From: Bacillota bacterium
Lineage (GTDB): Bacteria; Bacillota; SHA-98; UBA4971
Direction of reading: 5' to 3'
Assembly: GCA_012516125.1 (NCBI GenBank)
Contig: JAAYXB010000094.1
Location: 62,001-126,000, forward strand
Length of the DNA: 64,000 nt
Translations under genes and position numbers: made by a program
Shown here: positions 45,081 to 52,857 of the stretch, piece after piece
Numbering within the stretch: position 1 is the stretch's first letter
Layout: each line of letters begins with the position of its first letter
The notes under the pieces: model-generated
What the model was told of the DNA's origin: nothing
Seen by the model: the letters and a program-made list of their open reading frames with translations, nothing else
The model's database searches: none

Positions 45081-46784
45081 ATGAAGGCGCGCAGGGCGAT
45101 CATCAGCGTTCACGACAAGACCGGCGTGGTGGAGTTCGCAAAGGCTCTCGCCCGCCTGGGCTACGAGATCGTGTCCACGGGAGGCACCGCCGCCGTTCTG
45201 GAGGAGGCCGGAGTGTCGGTGACGCGCGTGTCAGATGTGACAGGTTTCCCCGAGATCCTCGGAGGCAGGGTGAAGACCCTTCACCCTGCTGTGCACGCCG
45301 GGATACTCGCGCGGCGCACCCCGGAGCACGAGGACGAGCTTAGCCGGCTCGGCATCGGGCTTATCAACATCGTGGCGGTGAACCTGTACCCGTTTGTGCA
45401 GACGGTGGCAAGACCGGATGCCACACTTGAGGATGCTGTAGAAAACATCGACATTGGCGGGCCGACGATGGCACGGGCGGCCGCCAAGAACTTCGAGCGC
45501 GTGGCGGTCATAACCAACCCCGCAAGGTACGGCGACGTCATCTCAGAGCTCGAGCTATTCGGGGAGGTATCTCCCCGGACCCGAATGCGCCTTGCCGTGG
45601 AGGCCTTCCGGCACACCGCCGAGTACGACCGCGCCATAGCCGAGTTCCTGGGCCAAAGGGCTGATGCGGGAAGGGCCTGTGCGGATGGACAAGCCTCAGG
45701 AGCTGCCGAGACCTCAGGTGACGGGGACCGGGCGGAGAAGGGTGCTGCAGGTGCTGCAGACCGAAGCCGGCCTTTGGAGGGGGATGAGGAGCGCGACGGC
45801 CCCAGGGATGGTCCCGAGGATGGTGGCCTTTTCGGGGACGCCATGTGGATACGGGGCACGAAGGTGCTCGATCTTCGGTACGGCGAGAACCCGCACCAGA
45901 GGGCGGCCTTCTACGCGCTCGAGGGTCTGCCGGGAAGGGGCCTTGCCGGGGCGCGGCAGGTGCAGGGTAAGCCCTTGTCCTTCAATAACTTCCTCGACGC
46001 CGATGCTGCCCTGCGGATCATGCGGGAGTTCACCGAGCCTGTTGCAGTCGTCATTAAGCACACCAATCCTTGTGGCGTCGCGGTGGGAGACGATCTCGCC
46101 CGCGCTTACGTGAAGGCGCGGGAGGCCGACGCCGTGTCTAGCTTCGGGAGCGTGGTGGGCCTTGGCGGGGTCGTGACGGAGGAGGTGGCTACGAGGCTTG
46201 TGGAGACGTTCGTGGAGGTGGTCCTGGCCTGGGACGTTGCTGATGGGGCGCTCCCTGTCCTCGCAACCAAACCCAACCTCCGGGTGCTTGTGGTTCCGCG
46301 GGAGGACCCCGCCGGCGCAGCGGCCACCATCGACGTCCGCTGGGTGGACGGAGGCTTCCTCGTCCAGCAGGCGGACGGCGTCCACGACGCGGCGCCCGGC
46401 GACGTTCAGGTCGTGACGACGAGGAGGCCGAGCGTTCAGGAGGCAAGGTGGCTCCTCCATGCGATGCGCGTGGTAAAGCACGTAAAATCCAACGCCATCG
46501 TGCTCTGGAAGGACGACGCGACCGTCGGCGTCGGAGCGGGCCAGATGAACCGGGTGGGCTCCGTAAGGATAGCTGCCGAGCACGCCGGCCCGAACGCCCG
46601 GGGCGCCGTGCTGGCGTCGGATGCGTTCTTCCCGTTCAGGGACGGCATAGACGAGGCCGCGAGGGCGGGCGTGACCGCCATCATCCAGCCAGGCGGCTCG
46701 CTTCGGGATAAAGAGTGCATCGAGGCCGCGAACGAGCACGGGATCGCGATGGTGTTCACCGGCGTCCGGCATTTCAGGCACTGA
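45081..46784 (+). CDS. purH: AICAR transformylase / IMP cyclohydrolase
   Basis: About 567 residues. The N-terminal MGS-like IMP cyclohydrolase domain has ISVHDKTGVVEFAKAL, STGGTAAVLEEAG, GGRVKTLHPAVHAGIL and NIDIGGPTMARAAAKN. The C-terminal AICAR transformylase has LRYGENPHQRAAFY, SFNNFLDADAALRI, VIKHTNPCGVAVGDD and VKHVKSNAIVLWKD. Between them (about residues 192-254) is a Gly/Ala/Asp/Arg-rich low-complexity stretch about 30 residues longer than usual. ATG 45081 has GGAGG with 8-base spacing; the longer frame from 44994 lies in purN. Confidence 0.96.
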   Translation: MKARRAIISVHDKTGVVEFAKALARLGYEIVSTGGTAAVLEEAGVSVTRVSDVTGFPEILGGRVKTLHPAVHAGILARRTPEHEDELSRLGIGLINIVAVNLYPFVQTVARPDATLEDAVENIDIGGPTMARAAAKNFERVAVITNPARYGDVISELELFGEVSPRTRMRLAVEAFRHTAEYDRAIAEFLGQRADAGRACADGQASGAAETSGDGDRAEKGAAGAADRSRPLEGDEERDGPRDGPEDGGLFGDAMWIRGTKVLDLRYGENPHQRAAFYALEGLPGRGLAGARQVQGKPLSFNNFLDADAALRIMREFTEPVAVVIKHTNPCGVAVGDDLARAYVKAREADAVSSFGSVVGLGGVVTEEVATRLVETFVEVVLAWDVADGALPVLATKPNLRVLVVPREDPAGAAATIDVRWVDGGFLVQQADGVHDAAPGDVQVVTTRRPSVQEARWLLHAMRVVKHVKSNAIVLWKDDATVGVGAGQMNRVGSVRIAAEHAGPNARGAVLASDAFFPFRDGIDEAARAGVTAIIQPGGSLRDKECIEAANEHGIAMVFTGVRHFRH

Positions 46785-46820
46785 GAATCGTGGCCACTGA
46801 GAATCCTGAGGGACGGGGGG

Positions 46821-48092
46821 ATGAGAGTGAAACGGGACGGCCTTCGCGTGCTCGTGGTGGGACAAGGGGGCAGAGAGCACGCGCTCGTGTGGAAGCTTGC
46901 CTCGAGCCCGCGAGTTGCCGAGATCTACGCTGCCCCCGGCAACCCCGGCATAGCCCAGTTCGCATCGTGTGTGCCCATCGCCGCAAGTGACATACCCGCG
47001 CTTGCGCGCTTCGCTGCGGAGCGGCGCGTGGACCTCACCGTCGTTGGGCCAGAGGTGCCGCTCGCCCTCGGAATAGCGGACGAGTTCACCCAGCTCGGGC
47101 TCGCGATCTTCGGGCCGACGAGGCTGGCCGCGGAGATTGAGTCCAGCAAGGCCTGGGCGAAGGAGTTCATGGCAAGACACGGCATCCCCACCGCAGGCTA
47201 TCGCGTCTTCTGGGATCAGGACGCGGCCATGGACTTCATCCGGCGGCACAGAGCCCCTGTGGTCGTCAAGGCGGACGGCCTTGCCGCAGGCAAGGGGGTC
47301 ATAGTTGCGCACACGGTAGAAGAAGCGGAGGACGCGGTCCGGGCGGTGGCCTCGCTCGGTGCGGGACGCGCCATCGTTGTCGAGGACTTCCTCGTCGGCC
47401 GGGAGATGAGCTTTTTCGCCGTCACGGACGGCGAGACCGCGATTCCACTGCTTTCGGCGCGGGACCACAAGCGCGCCCGGGACGGCGACGTCGGCCCCAA
47501 TACTGGGGGCATGGGCGCGATAGCGCCTGCTCCCGAAAGCAACGGGGCTCTTGAGTCCAGGATCATGTCGGAGATCATCGAGCCTACCGTGAAGGCGCTG
47601 GCAGGGGAGGGCCGTCGCTATGTGGGCGTCCTTTACGCCGGGCTCATGCTCACATCGTCCGGCCCGAAAGTCCTCGAGTTCAACGCGAGGCTGGGCGATC
47701 CGGAGACCCAGGCTATTCTCCCCATGATCGAATCGGACATCGTCGACCTCATCGAGGCCGCCGTCGAAGGAGAGGGCCTCAGCTCCGACCTCGTGAGGTG
47801 GCGTCCTGGGGCGAGCGCGTGTGTGGTCGTGGCGTCCGAGGGATATCCTGAAAGGCCGCGCACCGGCGACGAGGTCCACATCGATGAGGCGGGCGCCGCT
47901 GCCAAGGGCGTCATCCTGTTCCACGCAGGCACCAGGTTCGACGATGGCCGGCTCGTGACGTCAGGCGGGCGTGTGCTGAACGTCGTGGCCAGGGGAGCGT
48001 CGGTGGAGGAAGCGGCTGACCGCGCGTACCGGGGTGTGCGCCATGTGAAGTTCCGGGGGATGTGGCACCGCAGCGACATCGGTCGACGATGA
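46821..48092 (+). CDS. purD: GAR synthetase
   Basis: 423 residues, ATP-grasp ligase. VLVVGQGGREHALVWKL and YAAPGNPGIAQ at the N-terminus, PVVVKADGLAAGKGVIV in the ATP-grasp fold, and VLEFNARLGDPETQAILPM near the active site. It joins glycine to phosphoribosylamine, the product of PurF. ATG 46821 follows GGGACGGGGGG. Last gene of the operon; no clear terminator follows, only a short GCCC/GGGC hairpin near 48118. Confidence 0.96.
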   Translation: MRVKRDGLRVLVVGQGGREHALVWKLASSPRVAEIYAAPGNPGIAQFASCVPIAASDIPALARFAAERRVDLTVVGPEVPLALGIADEFTQLGLAIFGPTRLAAEIESSKAWAKEFMARHGIPTAGYRVFWDQDAAMDFIRRHRAPVVVKADGLAAGKGVIVAHTVEEAEDAVRAVASLGAGRAIVVEDFLVGREMSFFAVTDGETAIPLLSARDHKRARDGDVGPNTGGMGAIAPAPESNGALESRIMSEIIEPTVKALAGEGRRYVGVLYAGLMLTSSGPKVLEFNARLGDPETQAILPMIESDIVDLIEAAVEGEGLSSDLVRWRPGASACVVVASEGYPERPRTGDEVHIDEAGAAAKGVILFHAGTRFDDGRLVTSGGRVLNVVARGASVEEAADRAYRGVRHVKFRGMWHRSDIGRR

Positions 48093-48307
48093 AGCGCAGT
48101 CAGGAGGATTCGAACGAGCCCCATCGGGCATGATAACTATGAATATGCACACACATTGGAGCCGGGCGCCAGGCTGGCAACGCGCCGCGGGAGCGTGCAA
48201 CGCCTCAGGCGTCACAGGAGATGCACAGAGCCGTCCTGGCGTTGTCCCGGCGCGCACGGCGTGCGCCGTGCAGCAACACACCATGCAGCAAAGATGGAGG
48301 GGACGCC

Positions 48308-48529
48308 GTGGCAGCAGATGTCGGCAAGACGACGAAGGGCCCTGTAAGGCCCGCCCGCATGGCAAAGCAAACGGAGGAAGCGAGGGAAGTTATGGCTGTG
48401 GAAGCCAACAAGCCCCGCGGCACGCCACGCGGGCGGGAGTCCTCGTCTCAGAAAGTCCAGGTGGGGGGAGTCCACATGCACGGGACGAGCAAAGACCGCA
48501 AGACCCCGACGGAGGACAAGATCCGTTGA
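48308..48529 (+). CDS. Candidate small, highly charged protein
   Basis: 73 residues, unrecognised. GTG 48308 has GGAGG at 48296-48300 with ideal 7-base spacing. Sequence is hydrophilic and basic (ADVGKTTKGPVRPARMAK, QTEEAREVMAVEANKP, VGGVHMHGTSKDRKTPTEDK), with no membrane segment and no Cys. A TGTCGGG hairpin lies 84 bases after the stop. The good ribosome site argues for a gene; low-complexity composition argues for caution. No homologue comes to mind. Confidence 0.4.
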   Translation: MAADVGKTTKGPVRPARMAKQTEEAREVMAVEANKPRGTPRGRESSSQKVQVGGVHMHGTSKDRKTPTEDKIR

Positions 48530-48854
48530 CGGCACCACTCTCACCGCCTCCTATATGAGCTCACGTCGCTTGTTCGTTCGACGGCAGGCGGCAGCAGCCC
48601 TCTTGTGTGAGGTGTCGGGAAGGCCCGACATACTCAGGTTCCTCCTCTAGAACACTGTCCCGCGCAGCAATGGCTATACATGCCAGGAGAGCCTGGCTCA
48701 ACCATCCCATGTGGCTTCATTCTATCATAACGGGTGCGGTGCGTCCATCCCGCGATCTGGCCAGCCGAACTGTGCGACCGCTACCTCGCCGGGCACCGCT
48801 GTGCGCGCACACACGCGCAGGTCAGGCGTGCTTCCGGGGCGCCGCGACAAGAAA

Positions 48855-48911
48855 GTGCCGAATAGCAAGCAGGTGCCGAAAGTTGGGCAAGTTGGGGCAC
48901 GGGTAAGTTGG
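48855..48911 (+). promoter_or_regulatory. Candidate upstream activator site for the sigma-54 promoter
   Basis: GTGCCGAA occurs at 48855 and GTGCCGAAA at 48873, followed by inverted counterparts GGGCA (48885-48889) and GGGGCAC (48894-48900); AAGTTGG occurs three times (near 48880, 48889 and 48904). The cluster lies 65-120 bases upstream of the -24 element, the usual zone for a bacterial enhancer-binding protein. Function is inferred from position only. Confidence 0.4.
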
Positions 48912-48971
48912 ATGCTGCTGAAGGAAACTGCGTCTTTGCTGCGGTTTCGCGGTGCAGCACACTGGTGCGCG

Positions 48972-48987
48972 CGGCATGTAGTTTGCT
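48972..48987 (+). promoter_or_regulatory. Sigma-54 (RpoN)-type promoter of the lysine-fermentation operon
   Basis: CGGCATG, 4 bases, TTGCT: the GG and GC dinucleotides are exactly 10 bases apart and 10 of 11 core positions agree with TGGCAYG-N4-TTGCW. A TATAAT (48988-48993) follows directly but has no -35 partner. The start of kdd is about 130 bases downstream. No enhancer-binding protein gene lies in the window. Confidence 0.6.
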
Positions 48988-49005
48988 TATAATACTGAGT
49001 TGTCG

Positions 49006-49066
49006 GGTGGTCAGCGTACCACGGCAGGGCCACGTGGTGGTCAGCGTAGCTAAGACAGAGCCACGT
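49006..49066 (+). repeat. 30/31-bp tandem duplication in the kdd leader
   Basis: Two adjacent copies (49006-49035, 49036-49066). Both begin GGTGGTCAGCGTA and end GCCACGT; the middles diverge (one base longer in copy 2). Copy 1 contains GTGGT/ACCAC and both contain GTGG/CCAC, so each unit could fold as a hairpin in the RNA. Confidence 0.8.
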
Positions 49067-49116
49067 GCACCGATCTGGCCCGTGGGTAGCAGTGTTTGGA
49101 CACGGAGGGAAAGGCA

Positions 49117-50157
49117 TTGAAGGGATGCAAGTATGGAACGCATCGAGTCATTGAGCCGAAAGGAGTGCTGCCGCAGGCGGCCTGGAAGATCGACAACACC
49201 ATGGTGCCGTACGACAATGAGATCCTCGTCGACGTCGACACTCTAAACGTGGACGCGGCCAGTTTCACTCAGATCAAGCAGCAAGCCGGAGGGGACGACG
49301 ACGAGATAAAGCGAATCATGTTAAGCATCGTGAGAGAGCGGGGGAAGCATCACAACCCCGTCACAGGCTCCGGAGGCATGTTCATCGGCACGGTCCGCGA
49401 GATCGGACCAGAGCTTGTGGGAAAGGTGAATCTCAAACCCGGCGATAGGATAGCGAGCCTGGTTTCGCTTTCCCTGACGCCCCTTGTCATCGAGGAGATC
49501 CTCGAGATACGCAAGGACACGGACCAGGTCAAGATCAGGGGCCAGGCCATCCTGTTCGAGAGCGGCATCTGGGCGGTGCTGCCTTGCGACATGCCCGCCT
49601 CTCTCGCCCTCGCGGTGCTCGATGTCGCCGGCGCTCCCGCTCAGACGGCGAAGCTGGTGAGGCCAGGGGACACGGTCCTCGTCATAGGGGCGGGCGGCAA
49701 GTCGGGCCTATTGTGCCTCTATGAAGCGAAGAAGCGAGCGGGTGTAACCGGAAAGGTGCTGGGTCTTGCGCACAGCCAGGCCAGCCTCGATCGCGTTATC
49801 GAGTCCGGCCTCGCGGACAACGCTTTCTCAGCTGACGCTACGCGGCCGCTCGAGGTGTTCGAGAAGGTGGGCGAGCTTACCTCCGGCAAACTTGCCGATA
49901 TCACGATCAACTGCGTGAACATCCCCGGCACCGAGATGGCGTCCATCATGGCCACGCGCGATAAAGGCATCGTGTACTTCTTCAGCATGGCGACGAGCTT
50001 CACCGCGGCTGCACTGGGCGCCGAGGGAATCGGCAAGGATGTCACCATGATCATCGGCAATGGTTACACCGAGGGGCACGCGGAAATAGCCCTTGCGACG
50101 CTCAGGGAGAGCCCGGTCCTTATGGAGATGTTCCTGAAAAGATGGGCGGCCGGATGA
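49117..50157 (+). CDS. kdd: L-erythro-3,5-diaminohexanoate dehydrogenase
   Basis: About 346 residues. N-terminal GTHRVIEPKGVLPQAAWKID, YDNEILVDVDTLNVDAASFT, then GGMFIGTVREIG and a Rossmann segment DTVLVIGAGGKSGLLCLYEA. It oxidatively deaminates 3,5-diaminohexanoate to 3-keto-5-aminohexanoate with NAD(P)+, step 3 of lysine fermentation. TTG 49117 has GGAGG with 8-base spacing; TTG 49096 is unlikely. First gene of the operon, next to kamA. Confidence 0.9.
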   Translation: MKGCKYGTHRVIEPKGVLPQAAWKIDNTMVPYDNEILVDVDTLNVDAASFTQIKQQAGGDDDEIKRIMLSIVRERGKHHNPVTGSGGMFIGTVREIGPELVGKVNLKPGDRIASLVSLSLTPLVIEEILEIRKDTDQVKIRGQAILFESGIWAVLPCDMPASLALAVLDVAGAPAQTAKLVRPGDTVLVIGAGGKSGLLCLYEAKKRAGVTGKVLGLAHSQASLDRVIESGLADNAFSADATRPLEVFEKVGELTSGKLADITINCVNIPGTEMASIMATRDKGIVYFFSMATSFTAAALGAEGIGKDVTMIIGNGYTEGHAEIALATLRESPVLMEMFLKRWAAG

Positions 50158-50184
50158 CGGCCGCCGAAGGAGATGGCGGCCTGG

Positions 50185-51456
50185 ATGAGACACTTCCGCG
50201 ACATCCCGCTGTGGAAGGATGTCAGTGATAGTGACTGGAACGACTGGCGCTGGCAGATACGAAACAGGGTCACCGATGTCGAGACCCTTAAGAAGGCGGT
50301 GAACCTGACACCGGACGAAGAGGAGGGCGCAAGGCGCTGCCTAGAGCGGTTCCGCATGGCGGTCACGCCATACTATGTGACCCTTATGTCGCCCGACGAC
50401 CCACATTGCCCGGTGAGACGGCAGGGGGTGCCGACCGCGCTCGAGCTGCGCACCATGCCTTACGACATGGTGGACCCCCTGCACGAGGACGTGGACTCGC
50501 CCGTCCCGTACCTCACGCACAGGTACCCGGATAGGGTGCTGCTCCTCGTGACGAACTTCTGCTCCATGTATTGCCGCCACTGCACGAGGCGCAGGCTGGC
50601 GGGACACGAGGACGCGCCGGTGACGAGAAGCGACATCGACCTCGCCATCGACTACATCCGGAGGACCCCCGAGGTGCGCGATGTGCTGGTGTCCGGGGGC
50701 GACCCGCTGGTGCTCGCGGACGATGTGATAGAATACATCCTCCGGTCGCTCAGGTCCATTGACCACGTGGAGGTGATCCGCATCGGGACGAGGACCCCTG
50801 TGGTCCTCCCGCAGAGGATCACCCCAGAGCTTTGCAGCATGTTGAGGAAGTACCACCCCCTGTGGGTGAACACACACTTCAACCACCCGAAGGAGGTTAC
50901 CCCTGAGTCGAAAAGGGCGTGCGAGATGCTGGCGGACGCCGGGATTCCCCTAGGCAACCAGTCGGTGCTCCTGCGCGGCGTGAACGATTGTCCGCACATA
51001 ATGAAGAAGCTCGTGCACGAGCTTGTGAAGATGAGGGTCCGGCCCTACTACATCTACCAGTGCGACCTTTCCATGGGGCTCGAGCACTTCAGGACACCGG
51101 TCGCGAAGGGCATCGAGATCATCGAGCACCTGCGAGGGCACACGTCGGGATTTGCGGTGCCCACGTTCGTGGTGGACGTGCCCGGCGGCGGCGGCAAAAT
51201 CCCTGTGGGGCCACAGTATCTCATCTCTCAGGGTGAGCGTAGGGTGGTGCTGCGTAACTACGAGGGCGTGATCAGCGTATACAACGAGCCCGAATGCTAC
51301 GAAAGCTCTTGCGGCACGTGCACGCTGTGCAAGGAGGCGGAGCGGAGATCCGTCGGGGTCGCGGGGATTCTGGAAGGCGGCGCCGTGAGCCTGGAGCCGA
51401 AAGACCTCGATAGGCGAGCGCGCAGGCGAAAGGGATCGCAGCATTCTCCGGGGTGA
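50185..51456 (+). CDS. kamA: Lysine 2,3-aminomutase
   Basis: About 423 residues, radical SAM/PLP enzyme. N-terminal LWKDVSDSDWNDWRWQIRNR, cluster motif CSMYCRHCTRRR, VLVSGGDPLVL, VIRIGTRTPVVLPQR, and PLP/substrate segments with PTFVVDVPGGGGKIPV. C-terminal CGTCTLC adds zinc ligands. It converts L-lysine to L-beta-lysine, the first step. ATG 50185 is preferred because GAAGGAG directly abuts ATG 50173. Other 2,3-aminomutases (glutamate, arginine) are possible, but neighbours point to lysine. Confidence 0.95.
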   Translation: MRHFRDIPLWKDVSDSDWNDWRWQIRNRVTDVETLKKAVNLTPDEEEGARRCLERFRMAVTPYYVTLMSPDDPHCPVRRQGVPTALELRTMPYDMVDPLHEDVDSPVPYLTHRYPDRVLLLVTNFCSMYCRHCTRRRLAGHEDAPVTRSDIDLAIDYIRRTPEVRDVLVSGGDPLVLADDVIEYILRSLRSIDHVEVIRIGTRTPVVLPQRITPELCSMLRKYHPLWVNTHFNHPKEVTPESKRACEMLADAGIPLGNQSVLLRGVNDCPHIMKKLVHELVKMRVRPYYIYQCDLSMGLEHFRTPVAKGIEIIEHLRGHTSGFAVPTFVVDVPGGGGKIPVGPQYLISQGERRVVLRNYEGVISVYNEPECYESSCGTCTLCKEAERRSVGVAGILEGGAVSLEPKDLDRRARRRKGSQHSPG

Positions 51457-51579
51457 GAGTATCGTGAGCGTATAGCGTATCAGGGGAGGAAGCGCCCGCC
51501 CGGGGTCGGCCGCCGAGAACTCCGGGGTCGACCCGGCAGCCGCTGGAAAACTTGAAAAGCGGCAGGAGTCGTTGACGTC

Positions 51580-52857
51580 ATGCCTGGCTCAAGCAAGGTT
51601 GCGGGCGACGGAAGGGAGGGAGCGACCGCCATGGCAGGCCTGAAGCCCGACATAACCGACATCGTCCTTGCGGCCGGCAGCAGCGTGGCCGTGGTAGGCA
51701 TGGCGAAAAACTGCGGCAAGACCGTGACCCTTGGGGCTACACTCAAGGGGCTTGCCGCGAGGGGGATACCTGTGGGGGTGGCTTCCGCGGGGCGAGATGG
51801 CGAGGACGTGGATGCCGTTACGATGCTGCCGAAGCCCCCGATATGGCTTCCCAGGGGAGCGCTCTTTGCCACCGCCGAGCATCTCGCGGCGAAGGCGCGG
51901 GCCCCGATAGAGCCTGTGGCCGCGACTCGCCATACGTCGGCCCTGGGGCGGCTGGTTGTGTACAGAGCCCTTGCGCCCGGGACGGTGGAGGTGGGCGGCG
52001 GGAACAGCGCTGCCGCCGCGCGGGACGCCGTAGCTCTCATGCGCCAGCTCGGGGCGCGCTTTGTGGCGATCGATGGGGCGGCGGGAAGGAAGTTCTCGTG
52101 CGCTCCGTCGCTCGTCGAAGCCACGGTGCTCGCCACCGGCGCAGCGCTCGCCGAGACCATGGACGGGGCCGTGCGCCGCACCGCTTGCGCCGTGCGGGCC
52201 CTCACAGTGCCGGGATGGGACACCCGAGCAACGGTACGGGTGCCGGGTGGCGTGCTCTCCCGCCGCGACGTGGTGCTGGTCCGCCGCGACGGATCGCTCG
52301 GCCGCCTGTCGGTGCCGAGCGTGCTTCTTCGGGCGGACGAGGTGGCGAGCGCGGTCACAGAAGACCTCGACGCCGTCCTCATCGGAGGCGCTCTTACCAG
52401 CAGCTTCCTGCGCGCGCTTCTGAAGCGGGGCCGGGCCTTCGGCCTTACGGTGGTGGTGCGCGATGCCACAAGGATCCTGGCGGAGCCGGAGGATATCGAA
52501 CGGTTCTGGTCTGCCGGGGGAAAGCTGGCTGCCATACACCCGGTCAGGCTGGTGGCCGTCACGACGAACCCGACGGCGCCCGACGGGCGGCTCTTTGATC
52601 CCGCCCTGTTTCTCGACAGGATGGCGCGGGCGGTGGCGCCTATACCGACATTTGACGTTGTAGCGGGGTTTGCGCGCAATTTCCCGGTTGTGAGCAGGGC
52701 GGGCATGGCGGCGGGCGCGGGAAAGTCGTGCCGGTCCGGCGCGGGCAGACATGTTGTGGCTGCTGCTGGGCGAGAGGGTGCGAGTAGCGAAGCCTTCTCG
52801 CACCAGGCTACGCCGTGCGACGACGCAGAGCTACCGAGGGAGGGGGGAGTTGCGTGA
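51580..52857 (+). CDS. kamB: Probable lysine 5,6-aminomutase reactivase subunit KamB
   Basis: 425 residues from ATG 51580; ATG 51631 (MAGLKPDITD) with GGGAG upstream is equally plausible. A Walker-A-like loop VVGMAKNCGKTVTLGATLKG is near the N-terminus; later segments DGAAGRKFSCAP and DLDAVLIGGALTSSFLRALL fit the protein found between kamA and kamD in lysine fermenters. That family is thought to help reactivate the B12-dependent 5,6-aminomutase. The C-terminal 50 residues are low complexity. I do not see the usual partner, a MutS-like ATPase (KamC). The stop overlaps kamD. Confidence 0.7.
   Translation: MPGSSKVAGDGREGATAMAGLKPDITDIVLAAGSSVAVVGMAKNCGKTVTLGATLKGLAARGIPVGVASAGRDGEDVDAVTMLPKPPIWLPRGALFATAEHLAAKARAPIEPVAATRHTSALGRLVVYRALAPGTVEVGGGNSAAAARDAVALMRQLGARFVAIDGAAGRKFSCAPSLVEATVLATGAALAETMDGAVRRTACAVRALTVPGWDTRATVRVPGGVLSRRDVVLVRRDGSLGRLSVPSVLLRADEVASAVTEDLDAVLIGGALTSSFLRALLKRGRAFGLTVVVRDATRILAEPEDIERFWSAGGKLAAIHPVRLVAVTTNPTAPDGRLFDPALFLDRMARAVAPIPTFDVVAGFARNFPVVSRAGMAAGAGKSCRSGAGRHVVAAAGREGASSEAFSHQATPCDDAELPREGGVA

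Larger units (their letters stand above)
48093..49116 (+). other. Control region between purine and lysine operons
   Basis: About 1 kb with one candidate small gene (48308-48529) and otherwise no gene-like frame. Hairpins: GCACGGCG/CGCCGTGC around TG (48254-48271) and TGTCGGG/CCCGACA around AAGG (48613-48630). Between about 48640 and 48850 I see nothing recognisable. The 3' part holds candidate activator repeats, a sigma-54-type promoter and a tandem leader repeat, listed separately. Confidence 0.6.

Noticed and set aside
48998-49116. A lysine riboswitch in the kdd leader.
   Set aside because: The conserved L-box segments are absent; the tandem repeat accounts for the visible structure.
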